Below are positions 1 through 7,103 of a stretch of DNA of 8,105 nt, piece after piece. A program made the translations under genes and the position numbers. The stretch is from Bacillota bacterium (lineage in GTDB: Bacteria; Bacillota; Clostridia; UBA1381). Positions within the stretch are counted from its first letter, which is position 1, and each line of letters opens with the position of its first letter. Location: positions 1-8,105 of the forward strand of contig JAJPXA010000161.1 of assembly GCA_021205715.1 (NCBI GenBank), written 5' to 3'. The notes beneath the pieces are model-generated. The model had not been told where the DNA came from and did not search any database. It saw only the letters and a program-made list of their open reading frames with translations.

Positions 1-704
1 GGAGCGTACGAATACGCGGCGGTTATCGTGAATTGACCGCCCGCCGCGGCGCATACGGCGCCTATCAGAACAAGCCATTGAAACCACGTCATCGGTTCAA
101 ATTTAAATATCAGCCACGGCAACAGCACCAAGCACGAAAACGCGGAAAAAAAGAACACAACCGTGGGGCCTTTTTCGCCGTTTTGCGTGACCTTGCGCAC
201 ATAGGTATACGCGAGTCCCGCGCCCAAGCCGCCCAGGGCGCCCACAATCATCGCCGGATCAAACGCGTTACCGCCCGGCTGTATTACGAACACCGCGCCG
301 ATAAAGGCAACTATTACCGCCGCCGCCTGATACGGCTTTATTTTTTCACGCAAAAGCAGCGTCGAAAATATTATCGCGAAAAACGGCGACAGCTTATTGA
401 GTATCGATGCGTCGGCGGTATGAAGCTTGCCTATCGCGTAAAAATTGCAGAGCATACCCAATGTTCCGAATATTGAGCGCATAAGCAGTCCCGCCGTGTT
501 TTCCTTATGCCATTTAAAGCCTATTCCCGATTTCATAAGCGTCACGGCGGCTATTATCGCCGCGACAAAATTTCTGAAAAACGTCTTTTGCACAAACGGA
601 ACATCGCCCGCCATACGGACAAAAATAAACATCCACGTAAAGCTGAACGCCGACAAAATTATGCAGATTATTCCTTTGGTTTTATTGTTCAATTTCTTTT
701 TCAT
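1..704 (-). CDS. EamA/DMT-family membrane transporter (partial, C-terminus beyond window)
   Basis: An inner-membrane carrier of the drug/metabolite transporter superfamily; the substrate cannot be told from sequence. The first 234 residues are visible; EamA proteins usually have about 290-300, so roughly two helices are missing past base 1. The start ATG at 704 gives MKKKLNNKTKG, a short positive cytoplasmic tail, then hydrophobic segments near residues 11-31, 42-58, 72-91, 99-118, 125-142, 152-169, 180-200 and 207-226. The first EamA repeat ends in the typical LLLREKIKPYQ turn (117-126), followed by a helix and IQPGG; the second repeat begins near residue 152 (GALGGLGAGLAYTYVRK). The start lies 3 nt after the stop of the oxidoreductase gene. 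There is only a weak purine-rich ribosome site (AAAGAAG) inside that gene's end, so translation is probably coupled to it. No frameshift is seen. The family call is firm; any transport function for the neighbouring enzyme is inference. Confidence 0.88.
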   Translation of the reverse strand, partial: MKKKLNNKTKGIICIILSAFSFTWMFIFVRMAGDVPFVQKTFFRNFVAAIIAAVTLMKSGIGFKWHKENTAGLLMRSIFGTLGMLCNFYAIGKLHTADASILNKLSPFFAIIFSTLLLREKIKPYQAAAVIVAFIGAVFVIQPGGNAFDPAMIVGALGGLGAGLAYTYVRKVTQNGEKGPTVVFFFSAFSCLVLLPWLIFKFEPMTWFQWLVLIGAVCAAAGGQFTITAAYSYA

Positions 705-707
705 ATA

Positions 708-2270
708 TCATTCTTCTTTCATCATCGCCGCCGCTTCGGCGGTTTTTATCCCGTCAACGGCGGCGGAGGTTATTCCGCCCGCGTACCCCGCGCCCTCGCC
801 GCAGGGGAACAGTCCGCGTATATTCGATTGAAGCGTTTGCGGGTTTCGCAAAATCCTAATCGGTGACGATGAGCGAGTTTCGGGCGCGGTCATAACCGCG
901 TTTTCGTCAGCGAATCCCTTTAGCTTTTTATCCAAAAGCGGCAGTGCCTCGCGTATCGCATCCACGGCGAATTTCGGCAGAACGTCCTCTATACTCCCGT
1001 ACACTGCGGCGGGCTTATACGTGGGCGTTATATCGCTTATATTTTCGCCGCCGAAAAGATGTCCCACGGTTTCGCACATCGCGCGGTAGCCGCCTCCTGC
1101 GGATTTAAAGGCGCGCCGTTCAATATCGCGCTGAAATCGCACACCCGCCATTATATCGTCCGATTCAAAATCGGACGGCTCCACACTCACCAAAAGCGCG
1201 GCATTCGCGTTTTCACCGTCGCGCGCGAAAAGGCTCATACCGTTCGTTACCACGCCGCCCTCCTCGGACGCGGACGCGATAACCTCGCCGCCCGGGCACA
1301 TACAAAACGTGTACACGCCCCTGCCGTCCGCCGTTCTCACGTTCAGCTTATAATCCGCAGCGGGCAGATACCTCGCCGCCTCGCCGTACTGCACGCGGTT
1401 TATATCCGCCTGCTTATGCTCTATCCTCACGCCTACCGAAAACGGTTTGCGCTCCATTTCGGCGCCCTTTGCCGCAAGCATTTCAAAAACATCCCGCGCG
1501 CTGTGTCCTGCGGCAAGAATAAGCGCGTCGGTTTCTATACGCTCACCGGTTTGCGTGACTGCCGCCGCAACCGCGCCGTTTTGCACCTCGATATCGCAAA
1601 GCCGCGTGTTAAATCGTATCTCGCCGCCGAGCGAGATTATATCCTCGCGGATGCTTTTAACCATACCGAATAAATTATCCGTGCCGATATGCGGCTTCGC
1701 CGAATACAGAATCTCCTCCGGCGCGCCGTGACGGTAAAATTCCTCCAGCACGCGCCGTATGCGCCTGTCGCTTATGCCGGTCGTCAGCTTGCCGTCCGAG
1801 AATGCGCCCGCGCCGCCCTCGCCGAACTGCACGTTCGATTCCGTGTTAAGAACTCCGTCCCTTTGCAGACGCAAAACATCACCGCGCCGCTCCTCGACGC
1901 GCTTGCCGCGCTCCAGAACAACAACTCTGTGCCCGTTTTGCGCAAGCGTAAGCGCCGCGAGCATACCCGCGGGCCCGAATCCGACAACGACAATCGGCTT
2001 ATTCGTATTATCGCCGCGCTTTGGGAAAATATAAGGCTCGTATGTCACGGGCGCGATATTCTTGAATTTTTCGACACAGCGGCTTTCATTTCCGCAGCAT
2101 ACGTCAACGCTGTAGACATAATGAACGTCGCTCTTGCGCCGCGCGTCTATCGATTTTTTCGCTATCGCAAACGAGCTTACCTCCGAAAGAGCGTATTTCT
2201 TAACGACGTACCCGCGCAAATCTCCCTCATCCGCCGTAATTTCGTAACGGATATTCGATATTCGTATCAT
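708..2270 (-). CDS. FAD-dependent oxidoreductase, uncharacterised COG2509-like family
   Basis: A soluble flavoprotein of 520 residues resembling the NAD(FAD)-utilising dehydrogenase family COG2509, whose reaction is not known to me. After an N-terminal domain of about 90 residues comes a Rossmann dinucleotide-binding fold: VVVGFGPAGM with the GxGxxG at 97-102, and the ribose-binding acidic residue E120 in VVVLERG. The segment QFGEGGAGAFSDGKLTTG (148-165) is typical of the family. A second FAD contact closes the protein: FPCGEGAGYAGGI (488-500) followed by the TSAAVDGIKTAE helix. No signal peptide or membrane helix is seen. The ATG at 2270 is preceded by GGAGGAT with 7 nt spacing, a near-ideal ribosome site. 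The gene lies 50 bp after a DUF6472-like gene and 3 bp before an EamA transporter, so the three probably form one transcription unit. A terminator-like hairpin lies just upstream. Length and domain order look complete. The family is confident, the substrate unknown. Confidence 0.9.
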   Translation of the reverse strand: MIRISNIRYEITADEGDLRGYVVKKYALSEVSSFAIAKKSIDARRKSDVHYVYSVDVCCGNESRCVEKFKNIAPVTYEPYIFPKRGDNTNKPIVVVGFGPAGMLAALTLAQNGHRVVVLERGKRVEERRGDVLRLQRDGVLNTESNVQFGEGGAGAFSDGKLTTGISDRRIRRVLEEFYRHGAPEEILYSAKPHIGTDNLFGMVKSIREDIISLGGEIRFNTRLCDIEVQNGAVAAAVTQTGERIETDALILAAGHSARDVFEMLAAKGAEMERKPFSVGVRIEHKQADINRVQYGEAARYLPAADYKLNVRTADGRGVYTFCMCPGGEVIASASEEGGVVTNGMSLFARDGENANAALLVSVEPSDFESDDIMAGVRFQRDIERRAFKSAGGGYRAMCETVGHLFGGENISDITPTYKPAAVYGSIEDVLPKFAVDAIREALPLLDKKLKGFADENAVMTAPETRSSSPIRILRNPQTLQSNIRGLFPCGEGAGYAGGITSAAVDGIKTAEAAAMMKEE

Positions 2271-2275
2271 AGCTT

Positions 2276-2282
2276 ATCCTCC
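2276..2282 (-). promoter_or_regulatory. Ribosome binding site of the FAD oxidoreductase gene
   Basis: On the minus strand GGAGGAT ends 5 nt after a T-rich run and stands 7 nt before the ATG at 2270. It fixes this start. It also sits directly downstream of the hairpin at 2292-2311, so there is no room for a separate promoter between hairpin and gene. Confidence 0.85.
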
Positions 2283-2311
2283 AAACAAAAATACCGACTG
2301 TTAAATCGGTA
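2283..2311 (-). terminator. Intrinsic-terminator-like hairpin between DUF6472-like gene and oxidoreductase gene
   Basis: Read on the minus strand, TACCGATT (2311-2304) pairs with AGTCGGTA (2299-2292) around a 4-nt loop, an 8-bp stem with one G-U pair, followed at once by TTTTTGTTT (2291-2283). The G-U pair and the T-run fit only minus-strand RNA. The stem begins 9 nt after the stop codon of the DUF6472-like gene and the T-run abuts the next ribosome site. It may act as a partial terminator or attenuator within the cluster. The stem has only four G-C pairs, so its strength is uncertain. Confidence 0.55.
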
Positions 2312-2320
2312 ATTCGCGCC

Positions 2321-2497
2321 TTATATCTGCTTATGCACAATCTTGTACTCGTCGCCCTGCTTGTAATACGGGCAATCGTTAAAACGCCCGCTTATAAATC
2401 TGTACATCTCGTCCTCGTCAAGATTTATAAGACAGGTATAGCACTCATACTCGTCGTCATAAACATAATTCATACAATAATCACAATTAGCTTTCAT
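2321..2497 (-). CDS. Small Cys-rich protein resembling the DUF6472 family
   Basis: A 58-residue acidic protein with no known function. It starts MKANCDYCMNYVYDDEYE and contains the acidic LDEDEM segment (26-31), the CPYY motif (42-45) and a GDEYKIV tail, which matches my memory of the DUF6472 family of short proteins in Clostridia. Five cysteines are visible: CxxC at 5-8, CxxC at 19-22, and C42. The paired CxxC motifs suggest a bound metal such as zinc, but this is inference. There is no signal peptide or membrane segment, so it should be cytoplasmic. The ATG at 2497 is preceded by TGAGGT with about 8 nt spacing. It is the first of three closely spaced genes on this strand, 50 bp ahead of the FAD oxidoreductase, and about 110 bp after purL. 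I see no clear promoter of its own; TATAAT directly abuts the start codon but has no -35 at a workable distance. Confidence 0.88.
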   Translation of the reverse strand: MKANCDYCMNYVYDDEYECYTCLINLDEDEMYRFISGRFNDCPYYKQGDEYKIVHKQI

Positions 2498-2530
2498 ATT
2501 ATATACCTCAAATACACGGCAACTTCGGGT

Positions 2531-2574
2531 CTTTGAGGCATCCCGATTTCACGATGAATCGGGATGCCTTAAGG
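2531..2574. repeat. Long perfect inverted repeat (hairpin element) downstream of purL
   Basis: AGGCATCCCGATT (2536-2548) and its exact complement (2557-2569) form a 13-bp perfect stem with an 8-nt loop. Wobble and Watson-Crick pairs extend it out to 2531 and 2574. Neither strand has a T-run after the stem, so it is not a standard intrinsic terminator. It lies in the 112-bp gap between purL and the DUF6472-like gene, next to a G-rich/C-rich tract (about 2573-2602). It may be a dispersed repeat of the REP or MITE kind, an RNA-processing or mRNA-stabilising stem, or a U-less terminator for purL. Only the pairing itself is certain. Confidence 0.7.
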
Positions 2575-2609
2575 GGGACTCTCCAAGGAAATCCTCCGCA
2601 AACCCAAAT

Positions 2610-5600
2610 TTATTTAAAATAATTTACACCCGCCTCAAATATGAGCTGATCCTTTTTGCCGGGAACATTGAACGCCACGTTTTTGCCCTTGCGCTCGCTG
2701 TGACCCATTTTTCCGAGTATTCTGCCGTCTGGACTGGTTATGCCCTCTATCGACTCAACGGAGCCGTTCGGGTTCCAATCGATATCATATGTCGCTTTGC
2801 CCTCGGGCGTTACATACTGCGTTGCAATCTGACCGTTCGCGGCAAGCTCCGCCACCTGCTCGGGCGACGCGATAAATCTTCCCTCGCCGTGAGAGAGCGC
2901 GACGGAGAAAATGTCACCCGTATTCACGTTCGCGAACCACGGCGACTTATCGGACGCTATTCTCGTGTTCGCCATACGCGAAATATGTCTGCCTATCGTG
3001 TTAAACGTAAGCGTGGGCGCGTCCGCGTCAAGATCGCGTATCTCGCCGTAGGGCACAAGACCCAGCTTTATAAGCGCCTGGAAGCCGTTGCAGATACCCA
3101 GCATCAAGCCGTCGCGGTTTTTTAGCAAATTCATAACCGCGCCGCCGACAAGCGGGTTGCGGAACGCCGTCGCGATAAACTTGCCGCTGCCCTCCGGCTC
3201 GTCGCCGCCGGAAAATCCTCCGGGAATCATAACAATCTGCGAATTGTTTATGCGGCGCTCCATCTCGCGCATCGAATACGCGACATCGTCGCCGTTTAGG
3301 TTGCGAACAACGAAAACATCCGCGACACCGCCCGCCTTTTCAAAGGCTCTCGCCGTGTCGTACTCGCAATTTGTGCCCGGGAATACGGGAATGAATATCC
3401 TCGGCTTCGCGAATTTCTCGCCCGCGACAGCGGCGCTTCTTCCCGTATAGCTGTAGGTTTCGGGCTCATTCTCGAAATGTCCCGCCTTGGTTCTGAACAC
3501 CTTTTCAAGCGGCGCCGTCCATGCGTCAAGCGCCTCATCGATGCTTATATTGACACCCGACACTCTTATATATCCGCTGTCGGTCGTTTTTCCTATAAAT
3601 ATACCCTCGTTAAGCTCAATCGGCGACGCCACAACGACCGATCCGATTGCCGCGTTAAAGAGCATATCCTTTGTAACATAGCTGCCGAGGTCAACGCCGA
3701 GCTTGTTGCCGAACGCCATCTTCGATATAACCTCGCAGATACCGTTGCCCTTTACAACGCTCGCGGAATGTATTTTTCCGTTTTCGGTAAGAGAATGTAG
3801 TATCTCATACATCTTTTTCAGCTTCTTGAAGTCGGGAATATCGTTCTCGTCCTTTTCGACTCTGAAGAGATAAATATTCTCGCCCGCCATTTTAAACTCC
3901 TGCGATATAACCTTGTTCGCGTTCACGGGCGCCACCGCGAACGACGTAAGCGTCGGCGGAACGTCAATATCGTTAAAGCTGCCGCTCATTGAGTCCTTGC
4001 CGCCTATCGCCGCAATGCCAAGCTCCAGCTGCGTCACATACGCGCCCAAAAGCGCCGCGAACGGCTTACCCCAACGCTTCGGGTCATCATTAAGCCTTTC
4101 AAAATATTCCTGGAACGTCAAATACACATCCTTGTAATCCGCGCCCAAGGCTACCGCCTTTGACACGGACTCGACTATCGCGTACACCGCGCCGTGATAC
4201 GGCGACCACGACGAAAGATACGGATTGTATCCGTAGGTCATAACCGTGGCGGTGTTCGTTTCGCCGTTTAAAACCGGCACCTTAGCCGCCATACCGTCCG
4301 ACGGCGTAAGCTGATATTTGCCCGCAAACGGCATAAGAACTGTATTCGCGCCTATGGTCGAGTCAAACTTTTCAGCCAAGCCCTTCTGTGAGCATACGTT
4401 AAGGTCGCCGAGCGTTTCAAGCCACTTTTCCTTGATGTCGCCGACTTCCTTTTTCGCGAAGAAATTCTCCGATTCCGCGGGCATTTCAACCTCAACGTCG
4501 GTATTCTTCATCGCGCCGTTGGTGTTTAAGAAATCTCTTGAAATATCGCATACGGTCTTGCCTCTCCACGTCATTTTCAGTCTGTTGGTCGATGTTACGA
4601 CCGCGACAACCGTCGCCTCCAAATTCTCCTCGTGAGAGTATTCGATGAACTTTTCCGCATCCTCGCGTCTTACAACGACCGCCATTCTCTCCTGCGACTC
4701 GCTTATCGCAAGCTCCGTTCCGTCAAGACCCTCATATTTCTTGGGAACCTTGTCCAAATCTATATCAAGACCGTCCGCAAGCTCGCCTATCGCGACCGAC
4801 ACGCCGCCCGCGCCGAAATCGTTACAGCGTTTAATAAGCGTTGTAACCTTTTCGTTTCTGAACAGTCTTTGAATTTTTCTCTCCACCGGCGGATTGCCCT
4901 TTTGAACCTCGCTACCGCAGGTCACAACGCTCTCCTCGGTATGCGCCTTTGACGAGCCTGTCGCGCCGCCGATACCGTCGCGCCCGGTTCTTCCGCCCAA
5001 GAGAATTACCAAATCCCCCTCCTCGGGGCGCTCCCTTACCACGTTTTTCTTCGGTGCAGCGCCGATAACGCCGCCTATTTCCATACGCTTCGCGACATAA
5101 CCCGGGTGATAAATCTCCTGAACCTGTCCGGTGGCAAGACCTATCTGGTTGCCGTAGGACGAATATCCGTCCGCCGCGCCCTTTGTTATCTTCCTCTGCA
5201 TAAGCTTGCCGTCAAGCGTATCGGAAAGCGTTGTCCTCGGGTCGGCGCTTCCCGTTATGCGCATCGCCTGATACACATACGAGCGTCCGGAAAGCGGGTC
5301 GCGTATAGCGCCGCCAAGACACGTCGCCGCGCCGCCGAACGGCTCAATCTCCGTCGGGTGGTTATGCGTTTCATTTTTGAACATTATAAGCCATTCCTCG
5401 ATTTTGCCGTCAACGTCAACGGGCACCTTAATCGAGCAGGCGTTTATCTCCTCCGACTCGTCTATTTCACGCAAAAGTCCCTTTGCCTTGAGCTGCTTTA
5501 CTATAATCGTCGCCATATTCATAAGGCACGTTTCCTTATCCGGCGCATACAGCTCAGCTTTCGCACGCTTGTACTCGGCAAACGCGTTCTCTATGATTTC

Positions 5601-6332
5601 CTTATACTTTCCGTCGTCTATTGTGACATTGTTGATTTTCGTTGAAAACGTCGTGTGGCGGCAATGGTCGGACCAATAGGTGTCAATCATTCTAAGCTCC
5701 GTTATTGTCGGGTCGCGCTTCTCGGTGTCCTTAAAATACGCTTGACAGAACTTCAAATCGTCCAAATCCATAGCGAATCCCATCTGCTTCAAAAATTCCG
5801 TCATCGCCGCCTCGCTCATACCGCAAAAACCGTCCGCGGTTTTAACGTCCTCGGGCATAGTCACCTGCATATCGAGCGATTCCGGCTTGTCAAACGCCGC
5901 CTCGCGCGCCTCGACCGGATTTATAACGTATTTTTTGACTCTCTCGACGTCCTCGTCCGAAACATCGCCTATCAAAACATACACCTTTGCCGAGCGCACC
6001 TTGGGCGCGTCCTCTTGGGTGAGAATGGAAATACATTCCGCCGCGCTCGCCGCTCTCTGGTCAAACTGCCCGGGCAGATACTCGACAGCGAAGCTCTTGC
6101 CGCCGCTTATATCAATCTCCTCGTCATACGCGTTATCGACCGGCGGCTCGGAGAAAATAAGTCCCCTCGCCTTCTCGTACTCCTCGCCGCTGATGCCCTC
6201 AACGTCGTAACGCTGAATAAGCCTAACGTCGCGAAGACCGCCGAGCGAAAGATTTTCCCTCAAATCATTCAAAATCTTCTTCGCCTCAACGTCGAAACCC
6301 TGCTTTTTTTCAACAAAAATTCTTTTTACCAC
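2610..6332 (-). CDS. purL: Phosphoribosylformylglycinamidine synthase, single-chain (FGAR amidotransferase)
   Basis: Catalyses the fourth step of de novo purine synthesis in the cytoplasm: FGAR plus glutamine plus ATP gives FGAM, glutamate, ADP and phosphate. It is 1240 residues long and joins all parts in one chain. A PurS-like N-terminal region (about 1-150) is followed by the linker with WSDHCRHTTF (220-229). The first synthase half has NETHNHPTEIEPFGG (320-334), GGRTGRDGIGGATGSS (446-461) and CNDFGAGG (503-510); the second has GGKDSMSGSF (777-786). A class I glutaminase domain at the end has FPGTNCEYD (984-992), the nucleophile C1081 in GICNGFQ, and the H1211/E1213 pair in GHSER. Nothing catalytic is missing. 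I place the start at GTG 6332, giving MVKRIFVEKK, because AGGAGG lies 9-10 nt upstream; the ATG at 6353 would put that ribosome site inside the gene. It follows a phosphatase gene on the same strand by 70 bp. No other purine gene is in view. Confidence 0.97.
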   Translation of the reverse strand: MVKRIFVEKKQGFDVEAKKILNDLRENLSLGGLRDVRLIQRYDVEGISGEEYEKARGLIFSEPPVDNAYDEEIDISGGKSFAVEYLPGQFDQRAASAAECISILTQEDAPKVRSAKVYVLIGDVSDEDVERVKKYVINPVEAREAAFDKPESLDMQVTMPEDVKTADGFCGMSEAAMTEFLKQMGFAMDLDDLKFCQAYFKDTEKRDPTITELRMIDTYWSDHCRHTTFSTKINNVTIDDGKYKEIIENAFAEYKRAKAELYAPDKETCLMNMATIIVKQLKAKGLLREIDESEEINACSIKVPVDVDGKIEEWLIMFKNETHNHPTEIEPFGGAATCLGGAIRDPLSGRSYVYQAMRITGSADPRTTLSDTLDGKLMQRKITKGAADGYSSYGNQIGLATGQVQEIYHPGYVAKRMEIGGVIGAAPKKNVVRERPEEGDLVILLGGRTGRDGIGGATGSSKAHTEESVVTCGSEVQKGNPPVERKIQRLFRNEKVTTLIKRCNDFGAGGVSVAIGELADGLDIDLDKVPKKYEGLDGTELAISESQERMAVVVRREDAEKFIEYSHEENLEATVVAVVTSTNRLKMTWRGKTVCDISRDFLNTNGAMKNTDVEVEMPAESENFFAKKEVGDIKEKWLETLGDLNVCSQKGLAEKFDSTIGANTVLMPFAGKYQLTPSDGMAAKVPVLNGETNTATVMTYGYNPYLSSWSPYHGAVYAIVESVSKAVALGADYKDVYLTFQEYFERLNDDPKRWGKPFAALLGAYVTQLELGIAAIGGKDSMSGSFNDIDVPPTLTSFAVAPVNANKVISQEFKMAGENIYLFRVEKDENDIPDFKKLKKMYEILHSLTENGKIHSASVVKGNGICEVISKMAFGNKLGVDLGSYVTKDMLFNAAIGSVVVASPIELNEGIFIGKTTDSGYIRVSGVNISIDEALDAWTAPLEKVFRTKAGHFENEPETYSYTGRSAAVAGEKFAKPRIFIPVFPGTNCEYDTARAFEKAGGVADVFVVRNLNGDDVAYSMREMERRINNSQIVMIPGGFSGGDEPEGSGKFIATAFRNPLVGGAVMNLLKNRDGLMLGICNGFQALIKLGLVPYGEIRDLDADAPTLTFNTIGRHISRMANTRIASDKSPWFANVNTGDIFSVALSHGEGRFIASPEQVAELAANGQIATQYVTPEGKATYDIDWNPNGSVESIEGITSPDGRILGKMGHSERKGKNVAFNVPGKKDQLIFEAGVNYFK

Positions 6333-6340
6333 AATAAATG

Positions 6341-6350
6341 CCCTCCTTCT
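6341..6350 (-). promoter_or_regulatory. Ribosome binding site deciding the GTG start of purL
   Basis: The minus strand reads AGAAGGAGGG here, a near-perfect anti-16S match, 8 nt before GTG at 6332. The upstream in-frame ATG (6353) overlaps this motif and has no ribosome site of its own, and conserved family sequence begins at the GTG. Confidence 0.85.
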
Positions 6351-6402
6351 CATTACGGCGTTTTATCCGCACCGCGAACAAAACGCGTCCGTTCACCTTG
6401 TC

Positions 6403-6996
6403 TTATATGTTTAAACCTGTGAGTAATCTTCTGTCCTTGTCTATTTCCAAAACAGCCGCTCTCGCGTTATCGAGCGCAAAATGCCAGCTGTCCTCAATTG
6501 TCAAATCAAGCGCGTGCGATATAATCTGCCTTGCCGCGCCCAAATGCGTTACGATTAAAACGGTTTTCCCGTCCTCGGTTTCGATTATTTTATCCAACGC
6601 GCGGTTTACGCGCTCCTGAACCTCGGCGGAGCTTTCGCCCTCGGGAATTTTGTAATATATCCAATCGCTCTTCCATTCATCAAATTCGGCGGGATATTTT
6701 TCCGCTATTTCACGGTAGGTCATATCGTCAAAAATCCCGTAGTCGCGCTCGATTAAGTCATAGCTCTGCACGACCCGCACATCTCTTTGCTTTTTCAAAA
6801 CCTCCCAAAGCGTGTCCGCCGCTCTTTGCAAGGGACTTGTATACGCGGCGTCGAAGCCGACATCCTTTAGCCTGTCCGAGAGCGCCTCAGCCTGAAGCCT
6901 GCCGTTATCGTTAAGCGGCACGTCCTTCTGCCCGATACAGCTCTGACGTATGTTGGAGTCCGTTTCGCCGTGCCTTACAACGTACAATTTTACCAA
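6403..6996 (-). CDS. Histidine phosphatase (phosphoglycerate mutase-like) family protein
   Basis: A cytoplasmic phosphohydrolase or mutase of the histidine phosphatase superfamily, 197 residues, near the usual size of PhoE/CobC-like members. The protein opens MVKLYVVRHGETDSN, with the RHG motif at 8-10, where H9 should be the phosphorylated histidine. R58 in YTSPLQRAADT (52-62), E83 in LIERDYG (81-87) and H151 in VTHLGAAR (149-156) complete the expected active site. The substrate cannot be named: alpha-ribazole phosphate, sugar phosphates or nucleotides are all possible, and no cobalamin genes are nearby. I choose the TTG start at 6996, because AAGGGG lies 8 nt upstream and the family motif begins at once. 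The longer reading from ATG 7050 would begin upstream of the predicted transcription start. It is the first gene after a strong promoter and is followed by purL 70 bp later, so the two are probably cotranscribed. Confidence 0.92.
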   Translation of the reverse strand: MVKLYVVRHGETDSNIRQSCIGQKDVPLNDNGRLQAEALSDRLKDVGFDAAYTSPLQRAADTLWEVLKKQRDVRVVQSYDLIERDYGIFDDMTYREIAEKYPAEFDEWKSDWIYYKIPEGESSAEVQERVNRALDKIIETEDGKTVLIVTHLGAARQIISHALDLTIEDSWHFALDNARAAVLEIDKDRRLLTGLNI

Positions 6997-7004
6997 ATAC
7001 AACA

Positions 7005-7010
7005 CCCCTT
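7005..7010 (-). promoter_or_regulatory. Ribosome binding site deciding the TTG start of the phosphatase gene
   Basis: Minus-strand AAGGGG, 8 nt ahead of TTG 6996. In-frame ATGs further upstream (7050, 7035, 7029) have no comparable site. Confidence 0.7.
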
Positions 7011-7014
7011 TGCA

Positions 7015-7032
7015 AATATGATTACACATATT
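7015..7032 (-). other. Inverted repeat at the predicted 5' end of the phosphatase-purL transcript
   Basis: AATATG and CATATT form a 6-bp dyad with a 6-nt spacer. With the -10 box at 7041-7046, transcription should start near 7034, so the dyad would be the first structure in the mRNA or an operator overlapping +1. It is short and AT-rich and could be chance. Confidence 0.35.
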
Positions 7033-7040
7033 CATTATTG

Positions 7041-7069
7041 ATTGTATCATATTTTACAAGTTTTATCAA
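7041..7069 (-). promoter_or_regulatory. Sigma-70/SigA-type promoter for the phosphatase-purL unit
   Basis: On the minus strand a -35 box TTGATA (7069-7064) is separated by exactly 17 bp from a -10 box TACAAT (7046-7041), and the -10 is preceded by TG at the extended -10 position. Each hexamer differs from consensus at one base. The surrounding sequence is AT-rich, unlike the genes. It lies about 45 bp upstream of the TTG start at 6996, leaving a leader of about 38 nt with the ribosome site. I see no purine riboswitch in a leader this short. Confidence 0.85.
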
Positions 7070-7103
7070 CATATTTTTAAGAAAATGCACGATTTTTTCA
7101 CGC

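Noticed and set aside
33..476. Plus-strand open frame at the left edge
   Set aside because: It overlaps the transporter gene in antisense and reads as highly basic, low-complexity sequence, while the minus strand gives a clean EamA protein.
1059..1673. Plus-strand open frame of 204 codons opposite the FAD oxidoreductase
   Set aside because: Antisense to a well-conserved flavoprotein, with no motif; a by-product of codon bias on the other strand.
2498..2503. TATAAT next to the DUF6472-like start codon as a -10 box
   Set aside because: The nearest -35-like hexamer (TTGCCG) is only 13 bp away and transcription would start inside the gene, leaving out the ribosome site.
6333..6353. ATG at 6353 as the start of purL
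   Set aside because: The AGGAGG ribosome site would fall inside the coding region and family similarity begins at GTG 6332.
6358..6386. Inverted repeat GCGTTTT/AAAACGC between the phosphatase gene and purL
   Set aside because: Seven pairs around a 15-nt loop, no T-run, and overlapping the stretch just before the purL ribosome site; probably chance and not a terminator.
5655..6422. Plus-strand open frame of 255 codons opposite purL
   Set aside because: It lies antisense to the conserved N-terminal part of purL, shows no recognisable domain, and is rich in the Arg/His/Leu mix typical of a shadow frame.
6997..7050. ATG at 7050 as the start of the phosphatase
   Set aside because: It lies upstream of the -10 box at 7041-7046, so it would not be in the transcript from that promoter, and it lacks a ribosome site.
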